A DNA stretch of 64,000 bases from Kushneria aurantia DSM 21353 (GTDB lineage: Bacteria > Pseudomonadota > Gammaproteobacteria > Pseudomonadales > Halomonadaceae). Where the stretch lies: assembly GCF_000382245.1 (NCBI RefSeq), contig NZ_KB907863.1:33425-97424 (forward strand), written 5' to 3'. Both the position numbers and the translations under genes were made by a program. A model generated the notes under the pieces. It was not told where the DNA came from and did no database searches. It saw only the letters and a list, made by a program, of their open reading frames with translations. This document shows, in pieces, positions 57,990 through 64,000 of this stretch; the first letter of the stretch is position 1, and every line of letters starts with the position of its first letter.

Positions 57990-58727
57990 TCACTCCGCTG
58001 GTACCGGGCTAATGATGACGGCTTGAGAAACCTCCTGCGGGATGCCTGTTCGATCGATATCGCTCATTGCCCAGAGGATATCTCCGAACTCATCAGGATC
58101 GGCTGGCACTGACACTTGAATAATCACTTTGTCCAGCATTTCGGGGTACGCGGCATGACCGATCACCATGGCTCGGCGCTTGTCTCGAAGCCATGGATCA
58201 GCAGCACACAAGGCTCGCATCACGTACTCTTGCACATCCTCATCTTTCAGACCCATATCGGAGATGCGCAGCATTGCCCCGATAGTTCCGTCCATATGAC
58301 TGATGCGGTCAGTGTTGGTGAGCATGTCCTTTATCTCCGTGCATATCTCTAGCGCACATGAGAAGGCCGCCAAGACGAAGGCGAAGTGCCGGTCCTCTTC
58401 GGTTGTGACTAGACCTTGATCCAAGGCCCAGCGCAGCGCTTTGCGCGTCTCATGGAAGTTTAGCGATGCCTGCGCTGCGCCCGCGTAGCGAAGAGCGGTT
58501 GAAAGGCCGAAGCCACCTGCCGCCTTAAGCCAATCGCGCGCTTCGGGGTATCGACCCCAGATGGCATAGAGATACGCCATATCCAGGCTCTTTTCATACT
58601 CATTCGGCAGCTTGCGAACCTCTAACTCTAGTCGTCGAAGCTCAAACTCAGGGATCTGCTCCCCGCGCTCAATGAGATCGAGGAATCTATCGCCAATGAA
58701 ATCTGACTTGGTTCTGGGCTGGGCCAT
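57990..58727 (-). CDS. Helical-repeat partner of the HEPN protein, unknown
   Basis: A 245-residue, largely helical protein. SLDMAYLYAIWGRYPEARDWLKAAGG and LRYAGAAQASLNFHETRKALRWALDQG look like tetratricopeptide-type helix pairs. A C-terminal beta part (KVIIQVSVPADPDEFGDILWAM) ends the protein. Translation is coupled to the HEPN gene, so the two probably form a complex. It could be the antitoxin or sensor. No family recognised. Confidence 0.65.
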   Translation of the reverse strand: MAQPRTKSDFIGDRFLDLIERGEQIPEFELRRLELEVRKLPNEYEKSLDMAYLYAIWGRYPEARDWLKAAGGFGLSTALRYAGAAQASLNFHETRKALRWALDQGLVTTEEDRHFAFVLAAFSCALEICTEIKDMLTNTDRISHMDGTIGAMLRISDMGLKDEDVQEYVMRALCAADPWLRDKRRAMVIGHAAYPEMLDKVIIQVSVPADPDEFGDILWAMSDIDRTGIPQEVSQAVIISPVPAE

Positions 58728-58879
58728 CAGTGCTCTGCCGCTGAAATATGGTTGTCGAGTATAGCGTTGCCGGGAAGACGAGGCTAATCGCCGTCCGGTT
58801 TGAGTCGCTGCATTGCCTCAAGCGCGATCTGGATGCTTTTGGACTGCTGACGCCGTTGAGCGTGGCTGCATAACCAGAG

Positions 58880-58908
58880 AAGCCGCCCCTGAACCGGGCG
58901 GCTTTTTT
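58880..58908 (+). terminator. Terminator-like hairpin near the prophage right end
   Basis: AGCCGCCC-loop-GGGCGGCT followed by six T on the plus strand. It lies between two leftward genes, so it would block rightward transcription crossing from the prophage toward attR. Confidence 0.65.
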
Positions 58909-58912
58909 GTCG

Positions 58913-59131
58913 CTATCGCCGCCCGCCACCGCCGGCGAAGAACGCCAGCATGATCAGGCCGCCGATTGCCAGCTCCGGTATCATGATAATCACCAAAAAC
59001 AGCGGTATGCCGGCAAGGCTGAGCAATAACCAGACTTCGAACGTCTGGTAGCGGGGCGGCACGCCTGTCATGGCAAGGCCGCCGAGCATCAGCAGTGTCA
59101 CTGCGCCGAGGAAGATGTCGATCATGTCCAT
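58913..59131 (-). CDS. Small two-helix membrane protein
   Basis: A 72-residue protein with two hydrophobic segments (IFLGAVTLLMLGGLAMTG and VWLLLSLAGIPLFLVIIMIPE region) and a Gly-rich tail GGGGRR. Nearest gene to attR on the phage side. A second ATG at 59125 is possible. Function unknown; size and place fit a superinfection-exclusion type protein, without direct support. Confidence 0.62.
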   Translation of the reverse strand: MDMIDIFLGAVTLLMLGGLAMTGVPPRYQTFEVWLLLSLAGIPLFLVIIMIPELAIGGLIMLAFFAGGGGRR

Positions 59132-59320
59132 GATAGAAGAATAAGATGGCAGGAATTGATTTGTGAGGGCCTGGCGGAGGGGCCAGACAAGGCTTGGTGG
59201 CAGGATAAAACTGCGCCGTAACGCATTGATTTATATGTGCTGCGAAGGCCCTGCATGCCGATACCACGACATAACAAAAACCTTTTAAAAACATAAGGAT
59301 AGACGGACAAACGACGCGAT
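59132..59320. other. Phage right-end sequence, no gene
   Basis: About 190 bases between the last phage gene and attR. No frame with start and ribosome site. It may hold integrase arm-binding sites but none was identified with confidence. Confidence 0.4.
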
Positions 59321-59366
59321 AATGGGGTTGTGGAGGTCGCTGGTTCGAATCCAGTCGTCCCGACCA
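59321..59366 (+). repeat. attR core (duplicate of tRNA-Pro 3' half)
   Basis: Identical over 46 bases to 11215-11260. The sequence upstream (GACGCGAT) does not rebuild a tRNA 5' half, so this copy is not a functional tRNA. Confidence 0.95.
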
Positions 59367-59375
59367 CAGGATATG

Positions 59376-59412
59376 AAAAAGCCGCTTCGGGTAATGCCGA
59401 AGCGGCTTTTTT
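59376..59412 (+). terminator. Original tRNA-Pro terminator, displaced by integration
   Basis: GCCGCTTCGG-GTAATG-CCGAAGCGGC with AAAAA before and TTTTTT after is a strong bidirectional terminator. It lies 10 bases after attR, as expected for the host terminator of the tRNA before phage insertion. Confidence 0.9.
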
Positions 59413-59522
59413 AATGCCTTATAAAGTCGAAAATGATATTTTTCGACAGAAAAAATCTCTTGAAGTCAATGCCTTGATGTTGAGTAAGGCGCTGCACGTC
59501 CTGCTCGTTCAGCCTACCCTGA

Positions 59523-60875
59523 TCACTCAAGCGTCACTTTGGGAATTTCCTCCAGCCGAGTGGTCCAGCGATTGGAACAGTAGCGGCTGCGCAGCCACCA
59601 GTCGGGCTCTTCGCCGCGAGTGTTGCTGCGACGCTCCTTATCTGTCGAGGTATTGCGTCGTAACCCGATACGCTGGCAATATCCCACGGTGACCGCATCC
59701 TTTCCAAAACGCCGGTTGAGACTGTCCAGGGTGGTCATCAGCTTTTCGCTGCGCTGACGCTGGTTGTCATCGCGCTTCGCCTGGAAGGCGTCAAGCTGCC
59801 GGCCGTGGCGGTCGACCAGGTCCATCAGCAGCACCCCGCTTTTGTGGTAGCGCACGCCTTCCTGCCGGATAGCGTCCAACTCCCGGCGCACTGCCCGCAC
59901 AATCTCGAAAGTGTCATCGGTGGGCCAGGGCAGGGCGATAACCTTTGAATCGCGGTGCTGGGCAACCCCTTCGGCAAATTTGTTGGTGCGCAGCGTTATC
60001 ATCACCGCACTGGCAAGACTGCCCTGGCGGCGCAGCTTCTCGGCACCGCGGGAGGCATGTGCCATTAACGAGGCCATGATCTGGTCGCGATCGGCGGTCA
60101 TTTTGCCAAACGAGCGGCTGGTCATGATCATCTTTTTGCCCTCACTGTCATCGATCATGTCGATGCAGTGAAGACCGCCCAGCTCGCGCAGAGTGCGCTC
60201 CAGCACTACCGAGAAACGCCGGCGGATCAGCGTCGGGTCGGCAGTGGCCAGATCGAGCGCTGAGCGGATATCCATCTCCTGCAGTCGCGCACTGACGCGT
60301 CCGCCGATACCCCAGACGTCACTGACCAGCGTACGCGCCAGCAGCGCTCGGCTGTCGGCGCGCACGGGCCCGTTGATCACGCTGACGCCATTGGTCGCCG
60401 GATGACGTTTGGCATGGCGATTGGCGAGCTTGGCCAAGGTGCGGCTGGGGCCACAGCCGACCGATACCTGAAGGCCGGTCCAGCGCTTGACCTTGTCGCG
60501 CAGGCGATGGCACTCGGCCTCGAGTCGTTCGCCGCCAAGGCCGGCCAGCTCTACCCAACTTTCGTCAATACTGTAGGGCTCTACCAGCGGCGTTGATTCG
60601 CGCAGTACGGCCAACACCCGTCGGCTCATATCGCCGTAGAGTTCGTAGTTGGAGGATTTAAGCACCAGTCCCTGTCGATAGGCGCTGCGCGGAATATGAT
60701 GGAGCGGAGTGCCCATGGCGATACCCAGCGCCTTGGCCTCCTCGGAGCGGGCGATCACGCAGCCGTCGTTGTTGGAGAGTACCACCAGTGGCACGCCCTG
60801 AAGCTGCGGGTCGAATACCCGCTCGCAGCTGGTATAGAAGTTATTGCAGTCGACCAGCGCAATCGGGGCTTTCAT
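59523..60875 (-). CDS. umuC: DNA polymerase V catalytic subunit UmuC
   Basis: A 450-residue Y-family polymerase for translesion synthesis. The N-terminus [19 protein letters not shown] carries the first catalytic Asp and FY steric-gate region; [12 protein letters not shown] holds the paired [23 protein letters not shown] is the fingers helix region and [13 protein letters not shown] is the HhH thumb. It overlaps umuD by 4 bases, making one SOS operon. Confidence 0.95.
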   Translation of the reverse strand: MKAPIALVDCNNFYTSCERVFDPQLQGVPLVVLSNNDGCVIARSEEAKALGIAMGTPLHHIPRSAYRQGLVLKSSNYELYGDMSRRVLAVLRESTPLVEPYSIDESWVELAGLGGERLEAECHRLRDKVKRWTGLQVSVGCGPSRTLAKLANRHAKRHPATNGVSVINGPVRADSRALLARTLVSDVWGIGGRVSARLQEMDIRSALDLATADPTLIRRRFSVVLERTLRELGGLHCIDMIDDSEGKKMIMTSRSFGKMTADRDQIMASLMAHASRGAEKLRRQGSLASAVMITLRTNKFAEGVAQHRDSKVIALPWPTDDTFEIVRAVRRELDAIRQEGVRYHKSGVLLMDLVDRHGRQLDAFQAKRDDNQRQRSEKLMTTLDSLNRRFGKDAVTVGYCQRIGLRRNTSTDKERRSNTRGEEPDWWLRSRYCSNRWTTRLEEIPKVTLE

Positions 60876-61324
60876 CGCCTGAAGCGCCGGATCAGACTGG
60901 TGACCACGCCCCAGAGGCGAATATCCTGCGTCGCCAGAGGAATGGGCGCGTAGGCCGGGTTGGCGCTGTGCAGGCGAGGGCAGCCGTGCTGCGTGCGCAA
61001 CTCCTTGACCACCATCTCACCATCGATCACCGCGATGACGATGTCGCCGTGGCGCGGTTCCGGCGAACGGTCGACCACCAGCAGGTCGCCGCTCTGTATG
61101 CCTGCGCCGTCGGCGGTCTGCATGGAGTCACCGGTTGCGGTAACAAGGTAGGTCGCAGCGGGATGTGGAATCAGCGTGTGGTTCAGATCAATGGTGTCGC
61201 TCACGTAGTCCTGCGCCGGCGATGGAAAACCGGCAATACCGGCGCGCGCCGAAATCTCGGCAAGCGGCAGCAGACACTCGAGCGGATCGATGCTAGCCGG
61301 TACCGGGCGAGAGACGTGAAGCAT
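60872..61324 (-). CDS. umuD: DNA polymerase V accessory protein UmuD
   Basis: A 150-residue S24-family protein that self-cleaves with RecA help to UmuD'. The cleavage site is A-G in [14 protein letters not shown], the nucleophile Ser in [14 protein letters not shown] TGDSMQ and the lysine in [28 protein letters not shown] is the conserved core. CAGGAG lies before ATG 61324 and a LexA-type box lies 43 bases further up. Confidence 0.94.
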   Translation of the reverse strand: MLHVSRPVPASIDPLECLLPLAEISARAGIAGFPSPAQDYVSDTIDLNHTLIPHPAATYLVTATGDSMQTADGAGIQSGDLLVVDRSPEPRHGDIVIAVIDGEMVVKELRTQHGCPRLHSANPAYAPIPLATQDIRLWGVVTSLIRRFRR

Positions 61325-61366
61325 GGTATCTCCTGAATGATGTCGTACGGCGCTTCTACCTTGAGT

Positions 61367-61382
61367 ATGTATATATATACAG
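61367..61382 (-). promoter_or_regulatory. LexA (SOS) box of umuDC
   Basis: On the minus strand CTGTATATATATACAT matches the LexA consensus CTGT-N8-ACAG with one mismatch in the last half. The alternating TA centre is typical. It covers the expected promoter of umuDC. Confidence 0.8.
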
Positions 61383-61521
61383 TAAAGAAAATGGTTCGCC
61401 AATATCACCTGACAGTCAATTCGACCAAACAACCAGCCGCCTCATACCCCATGCGACCGGAAGTGCTTCACGAGGGCGCCTCTGCTTGAATCACACCATG
61501 AATGAATAACGGAGATAAGCG

Positions 61522-61659
61522 ATGAAAAAACTGCCCGGTATGCTGATAGGTACCCTGACAGGGCTTTTGATCTGGATGCCGACGCAAATGGTTGCCCCGG
61601 CAGTTCTATTCGGCATCGTAGCCGGCGTGGTCTGGGATCTATGGCGCCAGCGTGGGTAG
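61522..61659 (+). CDS. 45-residue small membrane protein
   Basis: MKKLPGMLIGTLTGLLIWMP... has GGAG eight bases before ATG 61522. Two short hydrophobic segments with glycines (LIGTLTGLLIW, VLFGIVAGVVWDLW) suggest a small inner-membrane protein. No family recognised. Confidence 0.6.
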   Translation: MKKLPGMLIGTLTGLLIWMPTQMVAPAVLFGIVAGVVWDLWRQRG

Positions 61660-61791
61660 CGGCAGAACGTGCATTGTTGACACTTCGAATTCCTCATCTT
61701 CGCGGTTATGCTGTGGCCACGTCGAGGCGCCTGCCTCGACGCCGATTTAACGATCTTCATGGGCTGTATTGCCAAAACGAGAGAGCACAAG

Positions 61792-62160
61792 GTGGCATTT
61801 CAATTTAAAAACGTCGTGATGAGTGTGGGAGCGGCGCTTGCCGCGGTTTCGCTGAGCGGCTGCTCGCTACTGCAGTTTCTGCACAGCGAAGCGCAGCCGG
61901 CGCAGAATGAAGCCGTGGCGCAGGAAGCACCGAAGCTGGTGGGGTACAAGGGCATGCGGATGTGTCAGCCCTATCAGGATGGCATGTGGGGAAGCTTCAT
62001 GATGGTCGGCACGGTTGTCTCGATCGACTCTCCGTGGAACATGCATATCAACGTACTGCGCGCCGAGTCGATGGACAATTCTTCGATCGAAATGACCGGC
62101 TATCCGCGTCTGATCGTTGATCAGCGTCAAAAGTGGTATCCCTGTGAAGGTCGAACATGA
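61792..62160 (+). CDS. Putative lipoprotein, unknown
   Basis: A 122-residue protein with a lipoprotein signal ending in AAVSLSGC (residues 17-24 from GTG 61792). The mature part has KLVGYKGMRMCQPYQDG, VGTVVSIDSPWNMHINVLR and a C-terminal WYPC, so two cysteines could pair. An ATG at 61759 would add 11 residues. GTG is preferred because of the signal length and GAGAG eight bases before. Function unknown. Confidence 0.65.
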   Translation: MAFQFKNVVMSVGAALAAVSLSGCSLLQFLHSEAQPAQNEAVAQEAPKLVGYKGMRMCQPYQDGMWGSFMMVGTVVSIDSPWNMHINVLRAESMDNSSIEMTGYPRLIVDQRQKWYPCEGRT

Positions 62161-62231
62161 TCGCACTTCAAAACTATTCATTGGGCCGATAAGCAAATTC
62201 AAGCCAAAACCCTTCGAAAGGCCGGGTATAG

Positions 62232-62339
62232 TGTTTGCCACATAGAGGACTGCTTGATGAGGAGCAGTAGAGGACAGCCGGCCTGACACCGACAGCTGTC
62301 CTCGGTATCGCGGCCGCCCATAAATGGGCGGCTTTTTTT
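62232..62339 (+). ncRNA. Candidate small RNA with three stem-loops
   Basis: No coding frame. Three perfect hairpins follow each other: ACTGCT/AGCAGT (62249-62268), GAGGACAGC/GCTGTCCTC (62270-62303) and the terminator GCCGCCCA/TGGGCGGC plus seven T (62313-62339). A TATAGT hexamer at 62227-62232 could be a -10, but the -35 is weak. The layout is that of a trans-acting small RNA. Not matched to a known family. Confidence 0.5.
62313..62339 (+). terminator. Rho-independent terminator
   Basis: GCCGCCCA-TAAA-TGGGCGGC then seven T. It closes the small-RNA candidate or the lipoprotein transcript. Confidence 0.92.
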
Positions 62340-62545
62340 CGTCTGTATACCGCCTTGTCGTGCAGGTGGCATCAATATGAGCAGAAGCGGACAGGGATCG
62401 CCGAAAGCATGCAAATAAAAATATTTCTCTTTTGCATTGATTTCTCTTTCGCCATCCCGCACAGTGGTTTCCAGGCGTTCACAGCGTCTGGTTCATTGCG
62501 GTATGTCAGGTACCGTTATGGATTCTCTCCTCATCAGGTCCTTCA

Positions 62546-62573
62546 CCGCCTCCCTTGTGGAGGCGGCTTTTTT
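62546..62573 (+). terminator. Second rho-independent terminator
   Basis: CCGCCTCC-CTTGT-GGAGGCGG, then C and six T. The 200 bases before it (62345-62545) show no gene and may be another short transcript or a spacer between operons. Confidence 0.9.
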
Positions 62574-62665
62574 CATGGCCAGCGATCTTCGTATGCCGTG
62601 CAACCCGTCGAGCGCTGGACTACCCTGGAAAGCGCTACTGCCTGCATCTCGCCAAGGAGGAGACC

Positions 62666-63505
62666 ATGGCCTACGCCAACGTGGTGGACAGCCGTAACAA
62701 CGCTATCGATCTTTACTATCAGGACTGTGGTGAAGGACCCGTGGTGGTACTGATTCACGGCTGGCCTCTGAGCCATCGCATGTGGGAATATCAGATCAAC
62801 GCCCTGACCGAGGCCGGCTATCGCTGCATCGCCTATGATCGTCGCGGCTTCGGCGACTCCGCCATGCTCTGGAACGGCTACGACTACGATACCTTCGCTT
62901 CCGATCTGGAAGGGCTGCTGGACTATCTCGACATCAACGAGGCCACCCTGGTGGGCTTTTCGATGGGAGGTGGCGAAGTGGCGCGCTATCTTGGCCGCTA
63001 CGGCAGCAAGCGCATTCGATCAGCAGTACTGATTGCATCGGTCACGCCCTGGATGCTCAAAAGCGATGACAACCCCGAGGGGGTCGATCGGTCGGTCTTC
63101 GATGATATGCTGACCAACGTGAAAACGGATCGTCCCGGCTTTCTGGACGGCTTCGGCAAGCTGTTTGTCAACCACGACGGGGAGGCACCGACGCTCTCCG
63201 ACGGGCTTCTGGCCTACAATCACAGCATCGCCTGCTTCGCTTCACCGCGCGCCACCCAGGAGTGCATTAAAGCGTTCGGTTTCACTGACTTTCGCGAAGA
63301 CCTGCAGAAGATCGACGTGCCCACGCTGGTCATTCACGGCGACGCCGACCAGATCGTGCCACTGGAAACGAGCGGTCAGCGCGCCGCCGGGATGATCAAA
63401 AAGTCGCGGCTGGAGGTGATCAGTGGAGCGCCGCACGGGCTCAACTTCACCCACGCCGACGAGCTCAACAGGCTGCTTATCGACTTCCTGGGTGACGATC
63501 GCTGA
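62666..63505 (+). CDS. Alpha/beta hydrolase, chloroperoxidase/arylesterase-like
   Basis: A 279-residue cytoplasmic alpha/beta hydrolase. Oxyanion region VLIHGWPLSHRMW, nucleophile elbow GFSMGGGE with Ser, acid in VIHGDADQIVPLE and His in SGAPHGLNFTH form the triad. YDRRGFGDSA and the overall spacing are those of cofactor-free haloperoxidases/esterases that can catalyse perhydrolysis. Natural substrate unknown. AAGGAGGAGACC lies before ATG 62666. Confidence 0.9.
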   Translation: MAYANVVDSRNNAIDLYYQDCGEGPVVVLIHGWPLSHRMWEYQINALTEAGYRCIAYDRRGFGDSAMLWNGYDYDTFASDLEGLLDYLDINEATLVGFSMGGGEVARYLGRYGSKRIRSAVLIASVTPWMLKSDDNPEGVDRSVFDDMLTNVKTDRPGFLDGFGKLFVNHDGEAPTLSDGLLAYNHSIACFASPRATQECIKAFGFTDFREDLQKIDVPTLVIHGDADQIVPLETSGQRAAGMIKKSRLEVISGAPHGLNFTHADELNRLLIDFLGDDR

Positions 63506-63591
63506 AAAACGGGATCGCCGGGGTGTTATGATGCCGTCACTCCGGCGCGCTGAACAGCGTGTCTCTCGTCCAACGATGATGGATCAAGGTC

Positions 63592-64000
63592 ATGAGTGAG
63601 CTGAGAACCACCCTGGTACAGGCCGATCTGCGCTGGGAGGAGATCGACACCAACTGCCAGCTGCTCGACGAGTGGCTGCAGGACATCACCGCAAGCGATC
63701 TGATCGTGCTGCCCGAGATGTTCGCCACCGGATTCACCATGGCGCCGGAACGCATGGCCGAGACCATGGAAGAGAGCCGCGCGGTGGCCTGGATGCAGCG
63801 CACCGCCGAGTCGCACGACGCCGTTGTAACCGGCAGCGTGGCGATCAGAGAGAATGGCCATCATTTCAACCGGCTGATCTGGGCACGCCCGGACGGCAGC
63901 ATGGTCACCTACGACAAGCGCCATCTATTCCGCATGGGCGAGGAGAACGACCACTACGCCGCCGGCAATCAGCGCTGTATCGTCGAACTCAACGGCTTCC
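63592..64000 (+). CDS. Nitrilase-family amidase, YafV/omega-amidase-like (partial)
   Basis: The first 136 residues of a carbon-nitrogen hydrolase. The catalytic Glu lies in LIVLPEMFATGF and the Lys in VTYDKRHLFRMGEE; the catalytic Cys would be beyond the right edge. The FATGFTM and HLFRMGEEN patterns point to the omega-amidase (Nit2/YafV) subgroup, which hydrolyses alpha-keto acid amides. Edge truncation is a window artefact. Confidence 0.9.
   Translation, partial: MSELRTTLVQADLRWEEIDTNCQLLDEWLQDITASDLIVLPEMFATGFTMAPERMAETMEESRAVAWMQRTAESHDAVVTGSVAIRENGHHFNRLIWARPDGSMVTYDKRHLFRMGEENDHYAAGNQRCIVELNGF

Larger units (their letters stand above)
11215..59366. mobile_element. Temperate podovirus-type prophage integrated in tRNA-Pro
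   Basis: About 48.1 kb bounded by a 46-bp perfect direct repeat of the tRNA-Pro 3' half. It contains integrase, excisionase, repressor/Cro, replication, lysis, packaging, capsid and tail genes. The gene order (terminase, portal, scaffold, N4-gp56-type capsid, adaptor and nozzle-like proteins, fibre, internal virion proteins, giant polyvalent protein), with no tail tape-measure, sheath or tube gene, points to a short-tailed phage. No transposase or decay is seen in the structural genes, so it may be inducible; this is inferred. Confidence 0.93.

Noticed and set aside
59321..59366. Second tRNA gene at the right border
   Set aside because: Only the 3' 46 bases are present; upstream bases cannot form the acceptor and D stems.
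1..64000. CRISPR array or transposase genes
   Set aside because: No regularly spaced repeats with spacers and no DDE or IS-type transposase sequence were seen.

Overview
The window looks like the chromosome of a GC-rich gammaproteobacterium, most like Halomonas or a relative. That assignment rests on base composition, cobalamin gene content and general protein character, not on a search. It has three parts. Bases 1-11,183 are host DNA dominated by cobalamin (vitamin B12) biosynthesis. A leftward operon (AAA+/VWA chelatase subunit, cobO, cobB running off the left edge) follows a clear cobalamin riboswitch. A tightly packed rightward operon (cobT, cobS, cobU, cobC-like, cbiB, cobD, bluB) builds and attaches the lower ligand. 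A lipoprotein, a tiny membrane protein and a metallophosphatase follow.

Bases 11,215-59,366 are a complete-looking temperate podovirus-type prophage of about 48 kb. It sits in the 3' half of a tRNA-Pro(GGG) gene and is bounded by a 46-bp perfect direct repeat. From left to right it carries: int and xis; a leftward early block (two methylase-like genes, RecT and a YqaJ-type exonuclease); an ImmA/IrrE-type gene with an unknown partner; a repressor/Cro switch with matching operators at a leftward promoter (PL) and a rightward promoter region (PR); a rightward replication and recombination block; accessory genes including a HigBA pair; a holin-endolysin-spanin cassette; terminase, portal, scaffold and an N4-gp56-type major capsid gene interrupted by a group I intron with a LAGLIDADG endonuclease; the tail and host-range genes; internal virion proteins; and a 2,492-residue polyvalent protein. 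The right end carries a leftward cluster of accessory genes, including a HEPN-domain gene with a helical partner.

Bases 59,367-64,000 return to host DNA: the displaced tRNA terminator, the SOS mutagenesis genes umuDC with a LexA-type box, small membrane and lipoprotein genes, a structured intergenic RNA candidate, an alpha/beta hydrolase and the start of a nitrilase-family amidase.

The items most worth a second look are the capsid-gene intron, the HEPN pair, the ImmA/partner pair behind a structured PL leader, the terminase large subunit divided into two genes, and two phage enzymes (cytosine methylase and RusA-like) that both seem to have lost their catalytic centres by internal in-frame deletion. 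All family assignments are by reading motifs; no database search was run.
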